A DNA stretch of 64,000 nucleotides from Ixodes scapularis (GCF_016920785.2 NW_024609857.1:9753618-9817617); one strand, 5' to 3'. Counted from the stretch's first letter, positions 32,522-44,319 are shown. Program-made: numbers and translations. Notes: generated from the sequence alone by a model not told the origin.

Positions 32522-33110
32522 GAATCGAGAAAAAAAAAATCGTTCATTGAAATCGAAGTTGAGAACTATGCTCTTAAAGACAAAGAATTTGAAGTAATAC
32601 TTCGCTTTCCTTTCTTCTGCTTGAGCTTTTCTCTCCTCCTCCCGAGCACGCCTTCCTTCAGCACTTCTTGTGTACTCCAAATATTTTTCGGAAACGCGAG
32701 CCTTTCCTCATCTAGTTTAATGCGTCGCATCTCTAGCACTGCTTCCTTTACTCGCAAGGAAGATTCACACTTTCTTTTTCGCTCTGGTATTGCATAACGG
32801 GAGACTAGGAGTTTCGTTTGCCTGCAAAAAAAAAAAGAAAGAAGAAAACATATCAACATTGAGACACCGAGACTGCTTTCTGCTGTCAGTTTTAAGTGAC
32901 ACTATCGTTAGGAATGAGGCTACAAACTATTTTATTTTATTATGTAATATATAAATTAAACTATGCGCTTATTGGCACGAAATCAAAGTTTTATCCTCGA
33001 AGTTGTTTTCGTCGCAAGTGCACTGATAGACGTCAGAGCGCGTGGGGTTGCAACCTAAAAGGGGAACACCGGCCAAACTTTCGAAGTGTCCAAGGTGACC
33101 CTTTATTTAT
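32522..33110. other. Intergenic, nothing recognised
   Basis: A-runs near 32530 and 32826. The minus-strand 97-codon Arg/Lys-rich frame at 32566-32859 has no motif and overlaps T-rich runs. Confidence 0.45.
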
Positions 33111-33233
33111 TTACAAGATATTTTTACAGATACCGCCCGGACCGGGAACCAGCCAGCTGATGGTGTAGCCGTAGAGTCCTTTCTCGAGCCACTTGCCCGA
33201 GCGAGATCTCGTGGAGCTTTTTTCTTTTTCCTT
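33111..33233 (-). other. Possible terminal exon, minus strand
   Basis: Minus-strand frame of about 41 codons ending in TAA at 33111, immediately followed by AATAAATAAA, a polyadenylation-like signal. The encoded stretch SGKWLEKGLYGYTISWLVPG is coding-like. No family recognised and no splice acceptor defined, so this is only a candidate 3' exon. Confidence 0.2.
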
Positions 33234-34131
33234 TCACCCGTGCACTGGTGCGCGTCTTTTCGCGTGGCTCGCTTTCTGTGAGCCACATCGCTATCGCTGA
33301 CACCTAGTTGCTACACGTTTATCCAAAGTAGATGACTGATATCGATTTACGGCTACTAAATACGAGCACCGCGAAAACATCATGCTAATGTGAAATCGCG
33401 ATCCACTTTAAAACCGATGTGAAAAATGCTACCACCAGCTTCTCGGGGGGCATTCAGCGGGTTGACTGTCTGTCAAGCCCCTGTCAAGCAGGTATACGCG
33501 TGAAAGCGTAAAGTTACCCATATAACCAGGTGGACTGGTTGAAGATAAAATGTATATAATATTGAATATCTACAAATCATATAGTGTTGTACATACAGTT
33601 GCGAATGCCTTGATCCATTGCAGTTTCATGTCTTACGGACCGCATGACGTCGCGCATTGAGCCCTCAAGAGTTCCATTTTGGGCGGCACTGCGGATTTCT
33701 CAAGTAGAGGTTCCTCTCAAAAATAGCGCGTATCCATACGTATGGCTATGGAGTTACGAAACCTCAGCGCGGGTCTATCGCATGTCAGCATGCAACATCG
33801 CGTGCCCGGAACTCAATGTTCGGCGCCGACTTGTGCCTCGAAATAGCGGAATGCCTGAAAAAAAGAACAGAAAGCAAGGAAAATGGATCGGCCTTGAACG
33901 GCCAAGCACGGGATCGGCGAAGGCAAGGCATGCATAGTCAAGAATCGCATTCTCCAGACTTCGGTGGAGGAAGGCATTCATCCTATTCGCGCGCGCGTGC
34001 GTATATACGTACAGGGTGCTTATTTTTAGACTTTACAGACATGTTAACAAAAAATGAAAAACAAAAAAAAAACTGCATGCAATTTGTGCAGGTGAGTTAT
34101 ACGGCCAGGGGCACATGATATTGTCACGAAT
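33234..34131. other. Intergenic, nothing recognised
   Basis: Unique-looking sequence. Short frames at 33644-34118 overlap and show no motif. Confidence 0.5.
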
Positions 34132-34400
34132 GACAAATGATGAGGCGCCGAATAACTGGGAAAACTAAACGTTTAATGGGGCGAACTTCATAGAAGAAGG
34201 TTAGCGTCGCGGGCGTCGATGCCGGCGAAACAGCAGGATCGAGCGTTGGGGCGATACTGACTCGGACCGCCACGCGAAGCACCTTTTGTACCCGCGAAGG
34301 TTTCTGAAAGATCCGGCGTAGAAAGTTCGGCGCGTAGAACATTCGTACCTCGATCAGACGACAAGGTTTTCGAACTCACGAGAACGCTAAATTGAAAGAA
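34132..34400. mobile_element. Possible LTR fragment beginning TGTCACGA
   Basis: TGTCACGAATGACAAATGAT at 34132 resembles the start of Ty3/gypsy-type LTRs. No matching ...CGTGACA end or second LTR is present, so this may be an eroded solo-LTR edge or coincidence. Confidence 0.25.
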
Positions 34401-34408
34401 TAAATAAA

Positions 34409-34496
34409 AGAAGCCAGGCTCCCAGGAATCGAACCTGATGCCACCGCGCATAAGCCAAGCACGGTAGCCATTCCGCCACGCACGCGCTCGCTCGGC
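34409..34496 (-). mobile_element. tRNA-headed SINE, third family, minus strand
   Basis: On the minus strand the head reads GCCGAGCGAGCGCGTG, an A-box TGGCGGAATGGC lies at 34467-34478, and a B-box GGTTCGATTCC at 34425-34435. The acceptor stem does not pair, so it is not a functional tRNA gene. It shares the GCCGAGCGAGCG head and a CTGGCT/CTTGGCT anticodon-arm region with 53533-53613. Confidence 0.65.
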
Positions 34497-34654
34497 GACG
34501 CGCTTGGCAAGGGGGGGGGGGGGGCTAAAGGGGAAATAAATATGCGGTTCCAACTAGAAACTTGTTGAGCGTCATCGAAAAACACTAAATCAGTCAATTT
34601 GATAAATATTTAGAGCGCACGGGAAGTAAGGCAGTGCGCTAAACTTAGCACTGG

Positions 34655-34723
34655 TGCAACAGTCGCAAGGCTAGCGGTGCGATGCGGGCGCGTTATCGCA
34701 CCAGTAGCCTTGAGCCTGTTGCA
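34655..34723. repeat. Hairpin related to foldback family G
   Basis: TGCAACAGTCGCAAGGCTAG on the left and TGCAACAGGCTCAAGGCTAC on the right (other strand) form a 29-bp imperfect stem. AAGCTACTGGCGCGA in family G corresponds to AGGCTACTGGTGCGA here. Confidence 0.6.
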
Positions 34724-36634
34724 CGAGGGATAACTTTGGGATGGACATTTGGGCGAGTTGGTCGGAGTTCGTAGAAAAAAATAGCGCGACCTGGGGTCAG
34801 GACAAATAAGCGAGTTTCTGTTCTAATAAGATTTCAGTTGCTAGTCAGCGCTTGTCCAGTGTATCTCTCTTCTTTGTCTCGGGCTGTTTTTCGCTATGCT
34901 AACATTTTGCGCACCGCCGCACTTCTTACGCGCTCCGAGTCTTTGTAAAGTCGACTGATTTAGTAGTTTTTCGATGACGGTCGGCAAGTTTGTAATAAAC
35001 CACGTGCGAATTCGAAGCGATCCAAATGGTGTATAGTGCCGTGCAAAGCATCTTGGACAGCCCTCGACCACAGTTTCGATTTCGATTTGTCAACCTCACT
35101 TTACGGCATACCATCCTACACTAAACAAAGGTGCTTACATTTTATAATATGTGACTCTTCTTATGTTTATAGGGGTGTTGCCTACCAGTACAAATAAAAT
35201 GCTGGAGCACTTTTTTTTTTTCGCTCTTTACGTGCCAGGGACTTTTGAGCCAATGTAAACAGGACTACGAAGGCACATGGAAGAAAGCGTATACTGGACC
35301 GGTCATCCCGTTCTACCTTCTCCTCAATGTGCTTCTCAAATGGTCCGTGAGCTGAGAGAGACATGCCGCTCTCTGGAGTGATAGTATAGCCAGGCCTACA
35401 AAAAGGTATGGGACGCAGCCGGTTGTACTCCTACTCCTCGCTAAGTGAGGCAGGTCCTTGCAATACTGGAGGTTCGTGTTTCGACGGGGCCCTCACAAAA
35501 ATGAATGGGTGCGCTGCGAGTGAGCGCTGACTTAATTTTTATGCAGAGCTGAGATGCTCTACTTCGTCAACGAGGCAATCGAAATCGAAACCACATGCCG
35601 CTCCTCTCCGTGGCCAAAAAGGTACCGTAACGCAACGAGCGCAGTGTTGCATGCAGGGATTTTTGAAAGTAGTCTATACGAACCATGTGTTTTTATTTCA
35701 CCAAGTAAAATGTTAATTAACACATTTGAGTTAATGAACGAGCTTATCGTGACAATTTGTCCCTTATATTATTTCTCGCTGACCTTTTAATTAAGCTGCA
35801 CAAAACGCATTTATGTAGCTCTCAGGGCTTTTATTTTTGTAAACAGAACTGTGACGCAAAAAAAAAGTTTTTTATATTTATACAGAGTGATATTGTTTAA
35901 TAAAAACATCATTGAAAAAATATGAGTACAAACTGCTAGCTAAATGCCGTCTTTGCTAATTGTTTCTCGAGTTCGGCGGTCATTAGCTGAAGGAATAGTA
36001 GTCGCGGTACAATTGGCCAATCAACTACAATCTGTGAGTTAACTGTCTAATTATCGGTTTTACGTGTCGTGGTGCAATTTCAGAATTGACGGTAACTTCT
36101 ATTAAAGGCCAGACCATTTAGAATTTGCAAAAAAAAAATATTATTTGTGTTTGAGCTAATAATATATCAATTTTCACGTATTTTAGTCTAATTTGAAAAT
36201 TGCACGCAAAAAGCGCACAAAGAGCCCGCCGCGAGCTCTTCACACAATGAAGCTTGGAAGACTGGCTTATAGTCATTCTTCTGAGCGCCATTGCGAGCAA
36301 CGCTTGCGGCGCGCTTTCTGTGTGCAATCTTTATATCGGGCTAATAAACGTGAAATTTGCTAAACTAATGAATACATTTAAAAAAGGCTAGTAAAATTTT
36401 TGCAAATTGTTTTAATTGGTCGTTCAATAATAGTAATTTCCGTCAATTCTGCGATTGCAAATGACCCGTAAAATCAATCATTGAAAAGTGAATAAACATG
36501 TTTTGGTTAATTAGCCAACTTACTAAACTATTATGGTGGGCTAGTTGGATATGCTCATTAGAAATAAATAGCGAGCAGATCAAGTACACAGTCTACTTGA
36601 CCTTCGCTCCATTTATTTCCAATAGCCAACTTAC
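34724..36634. other. Intergenic, nothing recognised
   Basis: AT-rich from 35700. No credible gene or TIR. T11 near 35211. Confidence 0.5.
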
Positions 36635-36920
36635 CATGGCGATTATTAGCCCCGTGCGCGACCGAAAGCGTCGCTGTGGTCGGCCTTCCACGATTGGCCC
36701 AAAAGCTGACTATGACGTCGGAAAGGGTATACCATCGACGGAAATAAGAGGAATGAAAGAACTTTAATTTCGACGGTGTTGGCAGTGTTGCTTTGAGAGC
36801 GCAATGATCTCAGGCTTCCACCATGCTATTTACAAACACCATCGAACTTGTTGTTCGCAAGGTAATGACGTCACAAGGGGGAACCATAGGAGGGCGCCAC
36901 CAAAACATCTTGCCGCTAAT
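36635..36920 (+). repeat. Interspersed repeat family C, copy 1
   Basis: About 285 bp shared at high identity, in opposite orientation, with 49150-49435: GAAAGCGTCGCTGTGGTCGG, TTTGGGCCAATCG (complement), CGACGGTGTTGGCAGTGTTG and GGAACCATAGGAGGGCGCCA. A diverged copy is split across 50464-50941 and 51825-52240. Class unknown. Confidence 0.8.
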
Positions 36921-38542
36921 TCTCTCAGCTAATATCTGCCGAACTAGAGGAACATATAGCGAAGACGGAATTCAGCTAGCCGTTCGCACTCTTTTTTTTT
37001 TTCTTCTATTAAATTTTGTTTTTATTAAAAAAAAGCAAATATATCATCCTGTATATATGCACATGTGTGTTGTGTGCGTGTCTCTGCTTTTCTATAAATC
37101 CTCTTGGCTGCTTTTTTTTTTCTTTTTCTTCTAGGGATGCCCTAATTTTTCCTTTGTGCGCGGCGGTCGCGCGGTTAGCGCAAGAACGAGATCGGTTACG
37201 AGCTTCTTCGTCGGGGAGTAGTTTCCGCGCTGCCATTGTCGTCGGCGCGCGAAAAGTAATGCTACTGCAGCCGCGACAAAAGGAAGCTCGAAACGACGAG
37301 CACAACAATAGCAGGGACATCAACAAAATGGAGAGACGGGGCAACGAGAAAGACGCTACCTGCGCCGACGGAAAGGCGGAGGCCACAGAAGAAATCGTAT
37401 CGCACTTCGGAAACAGACGTCCGCCTCCCTGAGTGGGTGTTAGCGCCGCTGCCCCTCCATGCCATTTTGAGAGCCGTATTTGTTTCTACCTGATAAGTAT
37501 CACGCTTTGTGGTTCTTGAACGTTGTTTTTTGTTGTTTTTGTTAGCTTGGTTGTTGTCGGTCACCGCTTTTGCGGGGGCGACTAGCCGTTCAAGGCGCTT
37601 CGGAAAGCACCGGTCAACGTGTTTTCAAAAAGCAGCTCAGAAAAAAAAAAGAAAAAAAAGGAAGACTTGCGGCAGTTTTTCGTAACGTCATGCTCTCCGA
37701 GTGAGATCTGAATTCTTCTCCGCACTTGTGCATGAAATGTTGCAATGCGAGGCTATCGGACCCTTATTTCTGGTAACTTTATGCTGTATACTATATTTGT
37801 GATATAAAAGGTGTTTGCAATTACTCGGCAGACAAATAAAACTACCGTTTGCAATAAAAAAAAAAGCCCCCTTTTTTTGTCAGCAATTACATTAATGTTT
37901 TGTGTTGCGTGTTGTCCCGCATATTCGGGAACTTTCTAGAACATATAACCACGGTAAAACCCTAATAAAAGAAAGGGAAATTAAACTAAGCATTTTTGTC
38001 AGCATACGATACAAAACCGTCTCGTTTCGCATAAACACAGTAGTAGAACAAAGGACGGAGCGCTTGCTTGTAGTGACTCCGGCAAAACAGGCGACACCTA
38101 GCAGAAAGACGCTGAACTGGCCAGGACAGGTCACTTCGCGATTTCTGCTTGTGTCTTGTGACTTCCGTCATTGCAGGTCGTGGTTGGCGCGATGGCCACT
38201 GATGTAAAGCGAGGGATGTTGCGACAATTGTGTCCACAGCAACGAAGACAGCAGCGACGACACGGCCTCATAAAATACCGTGACTCAGAATGGCCTTAAG
38301 CCGGGTTCGCGAGGCTTATACATCATGCCAAAGACAGTCTGCAAACACGAGTCACAGCAAAATACGTGGTTCGAATGCCGCGTGCCAAGTTTCTCCCTGA
38401 GCTTATTGCCATGCGGCATTTGAAACACTGATCTCGCGGTGACTGGCGTTTGAATCTCTATGTAGACTGTCTTTTGTATGATATGTATGCAGTGTGAAAC
38501 GATCTAGTGACTTTAAGCCGTATAGCCCCGGCTTAACGACTA
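36921..38542. other. Intergenic with stop-poor patch
   Basis: T- and A-runs at 36992, 37110 and 37645. Frames on both strands at 37009-37432 (125-138 codons) share the same DNA. The downstream half of the plus frame is charged and mildly coding-like, but no motif or splice structure supports it. Confidence 0.4.
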
Positions 38543-38690
38543 GAATACCTCCATAAACCTGTCACCGCTCAAGTTGTATTTTGGGAACCTGTGGGCCGTC
38601 AGCGGAGTGCACATGGATTTTGATTACCACAATGCATAACGTGAAATCACGCCGAGATCAGGCGCTTCGAGTTTTAGAGTATAGACCCGT
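38543..38690 (+). repeat. Interspersed repeat family D, copy 2
   Basis: Partner of 21091-21265: AATACCTCCATAAACCTGTC, then TGGGCC, CATGGATTT and GGCGCTTCGAGTTTT in the same order. Confidence 0.5.
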
Positions 38691-39093
38691 TGCTCTGGGG
38701 CAGGGGGCGCGAGCGCGTTCGCAAGACGCGACCATGTTATGATGGCTGCACCATCCAGGTGGCTCTGTAACGTTCGATTTGGCACGTGCCACGTTCGAAT
38801 ACAAGCATCTGTCAGCATCTCGAGATGCGCAATAACAAAACATGTAAGAAAAAAAAAAAAAAGAATTATGCAGCTCGCGGCCGCAACATTTAAACATACC
38901 TTTAAGCTTTAATATTTGCATTGCTTTCTTTCATGCTTCCGCGAGCAGGTACGTTTCACTTTTGCGCAATAGCGAAGCCAAAGCTACTTTTAAAAGCACG
39001 TTCCCCTTAACGATGCACGCACTGCACGAGCGCACGTGCAGGGCAATGAAAGCTCGGAAGACGCTCTTGCAGCCTCTGCAACGCTGGCACTTA
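38691..39093. other. Intergenic, nothing recognised
   Basis: A14 at about 38849. No gene or repeat terminus. Confidence 0.5.
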
Positions 39094-39495
39094 AGCCTGG
39101 TTCAGACAGTTGCGTTTGACTGCGTTTGACTGCGTTGCGGCAGCGAGAAACCAGGGGCGCTATGTTGCGCTTTTTGCACTCCCAGAAGACTTGGAAGAGG
39201 GAAGTGACGTCAACGACACAGCAAATGCAGATTGGATGTTGACAGAAAAACGAAATCAACACCCAATCTGCGTTTGCTGTGTCGTTGACGTCACTTCCCT
39301 CTCCCTAGTCTCCTGGGAGTGCAAAAAGCGCAACATAGCCCCTCAAGACATCCCTGCTGCTTATATCGCGTGCCAAGATGATTCCTTGGATTGGATTCCA
39401 CGCTTCATACGAAGCACAGATGTGCCGGTGACTAGCTTTCCGCACTCGACGCAACGCAGTCAAACGCACTCAAACGCAAGTGTCTGAACCGGCCT
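39094..39495 (-). mobile_element. PIF/Harbinger-like MITE, copy B, with nested foldback
   Basis: Flanked by TTA (39091-39093 and 39496-39498). Tips are AGCCTGGTTCAGACA on the left and AGGCCGGTTCAGACA on the right (other strand). Read in reverse it aligns end to end with copy A at 669-870, except for an extra segment at 39153-39343. The 125-codon frame across it is a by-product of the repeat. Confidence 0.75.
39153..39343. mobile_element. 191-bp foldback inserted in MITE copy B
   Basis: Arms 39153-39242 and 39256-39343 are about 90 bp and roughly 90% identical by eye, with tips AGGGGCGCTATGTTGCG and AGGGGCTATGTTGCG. GTGACGTCAACGACACAGCA and its complement lie near the centre. Copy A lacks this segment, so it is an insertion. 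Confidence 0.8.
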
Positions 39496-39636
39496 TTAGA
39501 ATGGTACTGCACCAGCGCTCTGCAGTGACCTTTGTTCAAAGCAGCAACTGTTATAAGGCCATCTGTTATAAGACGTTACTTGCATCGCAGGAGCTCGTGT
39601 ACTGGCGGCGGTTGCTTTAAAAGCCGGCAGACACCG

Positions 39637-39791
39637 CCTAGGGCCTCTAGTCTGGACACTTGGCAAAAAAGTCGGCGAGAAGTACGACCGCGGTGATTGG
39701 CCGGCCCCAAGGTCAAGCGAGGCGCCGGCCAATCACGGCCGTCCAATTCGTCGCCAACTTGTTCCCCATGTGTCCAGAGTAGATCCCTAGG
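39637..39791. mobile_element. Foldback MITE with CCTAGGG tips
   Basis: Arms 39637-39703 and 39724-39791. The left reads CCTAGGGCCTCTAGTCTGGA, the right (other strand) CCTAGGGATCTACTCTGGAC, both continuing to TGATTGGCCGGC at the centre. Confidence 0.75.
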
Positions 39792-40502
39792 ACGTTCCTT
39801 CAAAATAAGTTTATGCACCCGCCGCTAGGAGTCGACTTTATAAGTAGCAAGTATGCAATTCTTTGCAGGGCACAGAAACATATAACGTAAAAAAAAACCG
39901 CCCCCCAAAAAAAAAAAAAAACAAAAAAACAAACAAACAAACAGGAACTTTGTAATATAAATATCCACTTATAATAAGACGTTAAAAACTTACTGAAAGC
40001 TCGCATTGCTCTTTATAAACGTGATGTCACATGTAATTGCTTCACCAAATTTCGAAGTAAATCTTACATATACATGCACGAAAGAAAAATAAAAGTACAA
40101 TAACTTGCTTGCATTTTAAATTAAATATAATTTGCACCCAAAAAAAAAAAATCTAGCAACATTTTTAGTCAGACCGCACATATTCCTACCTCGATAAAAG
40201 GTCGACGGCAGAGATTAAAGCTACCGCTACGAAGACACCCGAGAAAGGGTCGATACGGCATCCCCACTGCACGTATAAAACGCCGACAGAGGGCGTTCCA
40301 CCAGAAAATATCTGCCACGATGCCAGGCGTCCGTTGCCATACTACGCCGGCAAGCTGTTGTTTCGGCCGCCGACTCTTTCTCCTATACATCGCTGCCACG
40401 CTCAGTGATGCCAAGCCTCTGGAATCGGGCAGAAATTAGAGGGAAGAAAAAGCGCCAGATGAAATTAGCAGATTGTCCTCGCGTCATTTATTAGAAACGC
40501 CA
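39792..40502. other. Intergenic, nothing recognised
   Basis: A/C-run mixture at 39888-39942. The minus-strand 81-codon frame at 40169 is basic and mildly coding-like but unsupported. Confidence 0.45.
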
Positions 40503-40727
40503 TTAGTACCGCGCAGCCGCTCTCAACTGCAGGATCTCCCCCGGCCGCGTACACCCCACCCATGGCGAGGCTGGGTCTTCGGTTTTATTCTCGCTTTTAG
40601 GATGCCTGCGTGCTTGGTTCTGGTCGTCTGGCTTTTTTAAGACCCGCATTCGTTTCTCGAGGAGTTCGAGGGCTGCCTGCCGTCGAATAAGTTGCGCCCA
40701 ATTGGGCGATTCGTGAGGGCGGCTCAC
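40503..40727 (-). CDS. Possible ORF or 3' exon, unrecognised (74 aa)
   Basis: Minus-strand frame from an ATG to TAA with a helical, charged middle (LIRRQAALELLEKRMRVLKK). The stop is followed 16 bp later by AATAAA, a polyadenylation-like signal. No motif recognised. It could be the tail of an exon or a retroelement ORF. Confidence is low because similar lengths arise by chance in this window. Confidence 0.2.
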   Translation of the reverse strand: MSRPHESPNWAQLIRRQAALELLEKRMRVLKKPDDQNQARRHPKSENKTEDPASPWVGCTRPGEILQLRAAARY

Positions 40728-42199
40728 GTTCGCTCAGTCGAATGTCAGATGGCTTTCGCTCACTGTCAGCCTCTTTCTGTAATCTCAGGCTGACTCGAAA
40801 AAAGCAGGCGATCCTCCACCCTCATAACATAGATAGATGTTTTCGCTGATTCACCTTTCTGCTCTTTTTTGCTCCTATACTCTTGAACCGGGGCCATTTT
40901 ATTTTGGAGAAACGTTTTGTGTACTGTAAGCGCATTATGATGATAATAGCAGTAATAATGAATAAAAAAAGAAAACCGGACGTTAAGTGGCCACGTGAAA
41001 GCTATCAGACATGTCAAGCTCGACGCATAAACCTGAAGTGGCCTCAATCCCAGCCTAAAACGCCAATTTTGGTTCCGATTATTATGTACACTTCGTTGCT
41101 TGTTGCTCGCTTATTTCCCCTCGAATGAAGCCTTCTAGTACTCCGCCGGAAACTACCAACGGTTCATAAAACGCTCGTATTATTCACGGAAACGTACGGC
41201 ACTCCGATATTTTTTTATTTATTTCAGAAATCGTGTTATTGGCACGCCACGGATTTCCGCGCTCCTGGTGCGCTCCCTTCAATTTATTACATCAGCCTTT
41301 CTTGATCCCCAGAATTTTTTTCTTTTTCTCCTTTTTTTCGCGCAGGTACTTTAAATGGGGTGGAAGATGTGGGCCTCCTTTAGCCCATTTCAGGGTCTCG
41401 GTGAAATTTCGGCCCCGGGGCGCTGTTTTGGGGGGACCCCCAGACGCGCCGTCATATCTGGGTTATTAATGACGACTCGCCAAGTGACAAATCACGTTTT
41501 ACAAGAGGCGTTCCCCCACCTTTTTTTTTTTACATTTTATTTTCTACGCGGCGCGGGCGCCATATCGAAGCGCATTTGGCATTCCGCGCGTCTCTAAGGC
41601 CTCCCCCCTTATTATCGCCTTTTAGACGCAACCTTGCTCAATACTCGGCGCCGTCACTTCCCGCCGTCTTTAATGACCTGACCCCGAGCGTATTAAGATA
41701 GCGTTCTCCGGCGGATGTGACGGCTTCGAAGGAACCGAGCAGCGGTTTCCGTCGCCGATGGATATACGGGCGGTGTTACAGAGCGACACTTGTGCTCCAC
41801 TGTCGACTTTATGCGACCGGGTTCTAAGCGTGGAAACGACGAGTACCTAAGAGCCTGTTTAACAACCGCTGTGAATGCGTGCCCCCCGATACTTGGCGCC
41901 GTCGCTTTATTTTGTGTTTCGTTATCGCGTTCAGCCGCAAGACAAAAAAAAAAAAAAAAGAGCTATGTTTTATTTTGTGCCTTTTAACTCTACTCTAAAC
42001 GTAGATCTTCACTCCACGCAAGTAATAGAGAAGTCGAGCGAGGCATGAAAATAGTAATACACTGGGGGCCATTTTTGTAAGCGCCAACCTTGTCTCGACT
42101 CTTGCTTGTTGCCGTGATAAGTTGCGGGTACCGCGTGGCAACTTCGTATTGCCCGCAGCAGAAGGCGGTGTTCTATATTTCGTTTCAGCTTACGGTGGA
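40728..42199. other. Intergenic, nothing recognised
   Basis: Homopolymers at 41521 and 41944. Stop-poor G-rich patch at 41340-41470. No supported gene. Confidence 0.45.
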
Positions 42200-42360
42200 A
42201 CGCGGGGGACGCTACGAGGCATCGAAGTCAGGCGTATGCCACGTAATCGTCGCATGACCATCGGGAGGGGTCAGGTGACTCTCACGTGACCCTCTCCCGA
42301 TAGGAGTTTGCAGAGCATGGATTGGCTGGGATGGCTGGTGGTGTCCGCTTTGGTCCACCG
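42200..42360. repeat. Eroded relative of the 19271 foldback
   Basis: GGGACGCTAC, GTCGCATGA, CTCCCGA and GATTGGCTGGG words occur in the same order as at 19255-19375. An inner hairpin pairs ATCGGGAGGGGTCA (about 42260) with TGACCCTCTCCCGAT (ends about 42302). Confidence 0.45.
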
Positions 42361-42611
42361 TATAAGGTGAGGCGGAATATACGTAAACTTGCAGTCGCTC
42401 GATCGGACGAAACAGCTCATGTTCCAGAATCGTCTCCTTCAAAATTGTTACATTCTTGACCGGATATCTGTCCGAGAATGCCGGATAACGCATCCTTCAC
42501 TTTTCTTTTTCTCGTTTTCACCGCGTCTACGAACTGCAGTGTTTCGGGTTCTGCGTTTTTGGTTTCTGAAAAGCTATGTCAGCTAAAAAAGTCACTGGAA
42601 TGTCAACCACT

Positions 42612-42746
42612 TACACTCCGTTTCATACTCGCTATGCTCGAGCGCGTTGCTTCATATATGGTTTCGTTTGCGCGAGAACGCGTGCCAACGATATGCGATC
42701 AAACCCCATGCTCGCGCCAGCAGCCCTGACAGCGTTGTACACTAAG
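42612..42746. mobile_element. Foldback MITE family G, copy 2, right tip lost
   Basis: The left tip TACACTCCGTTTCATACTCG matches copy 1 at 27092, and the right arm ATGCTCGCGCCAGCAGCCCT plus GACAGCGTTGTACACTAAG matches copy 1's complement. The right tip is replaced at 42747 by the start of family B. Confidence 0.65.
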
Positions 42747-42947
42747 TACAGGGAGTATTCACTGGCGGCCATAGCTGTGTGCGCGACTGCTGACTGCGTG
42801 CAGATGGCGAGGTTCTACGGTTCTTTTGGAAGGTGCATTCCCCACCATCAAAATTGCCGGTCTTAGCAACCTTTTAATATGGGCTCCTTCTGAGCATGCG
42901 CTTTAGACAGCACCCACAAATATGGCGTCCATTGAATACTCCTTATA
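42747..42947 (+). mobile_element. MITE family B, copy 3
   Basis: 201 bp, the same length as copy 2. Left TIR TACAGGGAGTATTCACTGGC, right TIR (other strand) TATAAGGAGTATTCAATGGA. The interior contains ATTGCCGGTCTTAGCAACC and GAGCATGCGC. Confidence 0.8.
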
Positions 42948-44227
42948 GACGCTTTGAGGCAACTGTGCATGGGCGCCGCCATAAATGACCTTCAGCTTTT
43001 GTTCCCTCTTATTCCATTCACTTCACTTCATCATTACCACTAGTGACACTAAATAAGCTGCTTCAGAGTAACGACGAATGGCACATTCGAACATAAAAAT
43101 TTGTAAAAAAAGGCCTGACTGTAGACAAAATTAAGTAACGTTCACTAAAATAAGAAGCTGCTAATTTGTATAATCGACAATAATCTATCTTGTCTAGACT
43201 AGCATTCTATTTCAAGTAGCAAAACATATATATTAAAATTACTCTTTTTGTGTGTGTCTAAAGAAAGCGCGTATATTTCTCTGCAATTGAAAAATTATTT
43301 TAGTAACATTAAACGTAAAATTAGAAACAAATGACCATGATATGCAAACGAGCATATGTTTAAGTTTGTCTGCAAGAAGTTTGGATTCCTTGTGTAAAAA
43401 ACCAACGGCGGTGAATTTGTACTACGAAACAATGCCTATTTCCGCCATTTTTATTCATTTTCCCGCGAGCCTTACAACACAGATTGAGCATCGCTCCTAA
43501 TGACACTTGGCACACATTTTGAGCCTATACCCGTTTATAACTGTTGCAGATATATTTTGTTCCAAGGCAGCTCGAGCCCATTGGGAGAAGTAGATTAGTT
43601 GACTGTAAGTTTAGTACCCCTGCCACGTGGAAAAGTTAAAATATATATATATTTTAAATGAAATGGGATTTAATTAGCTCGCGGTCTTGAGTGATTATAC
43701 GAGCGTCGCAAGCTGATTAGTCGACCCCATAATATCATATTTGATCGAAATTACATTAGTTTTCTATGTGGCCGGGGTATCATGCAAGAATTCAGTGACT
43801 GCACGCGATAACATCGCTTACATGATTGTGACACTTGTCTAGCCGTGTCCGCGTTGACTACGTCTACCTGATTTTTAACTGTGATCTGTTTTACTGTGTA
43901 CAATCACTGCGCGTCTCGCCATTTGTCGATGTATTTCTGTATAAAACGTGCATTCCTACAGCAATAATGACGTGACTCAATGTTTTCGACTTAGAACAAT
44001 CGCATTTTTCTATCGACGTCTTATACGCATACCTCGTGCCATTTCGCACCGATTATTTAGTGCTGTAATATTTTGCCCGCGTAATAAAATGTTTTTTAGA
44101 CCCGTTGCTATGTGCAGCTTTCCTTTTAGCTAATAAGACACGCTTCGACGCACGCCCCCGATGGCCTTCCTTTGCGACGTCACGAGAAGAGAACTACGGC
44201 CTTGTGTTCTAGGAGATGTCGATTTTG
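42948..44227. other. Intergenic, AT-rich, nothing recognised
   Basis: No ORF over about 61 codons. Short (TA)n at about 43641. Confidence 0.55.
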
Positions 44228-44319
44228 CCCAGGATCCCTGTGTTCTGCAGCGCGAGCTTTGGCTCCACGTGCTGCGTCCGAGCTGGTGTGCGCTAGCCCA
44301 CGCGGCCACCGATCCCCCT
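44228..44319 (-). mobile_element. tRNA-Ser/Leu-headed SINE, 3'-truncated
   Basis: Only the tRNA-like half remains: on the minus strand GGGGGATCGGTGGCCGCGTG through GAGCCAAAGCTCGCGCTGCA to CAGGGATCCTGGGC, where it stops inside the B-box (44228). Body and tail are absent. Confidence 0.8.

Noticed and set aside
32417..32859. Overlapping minus-strand Arg/Lys-rich frames as a gene
   Set aside because: Two mutually overlapping frames with no start context or motif, bounded by A-rich runs.
34132..34400. Complete LTR retrotransposon
   Set aside because: Only one TGTCACGA-type edge was found. There is no second LTR, primer-binding site or gag/pol frame.
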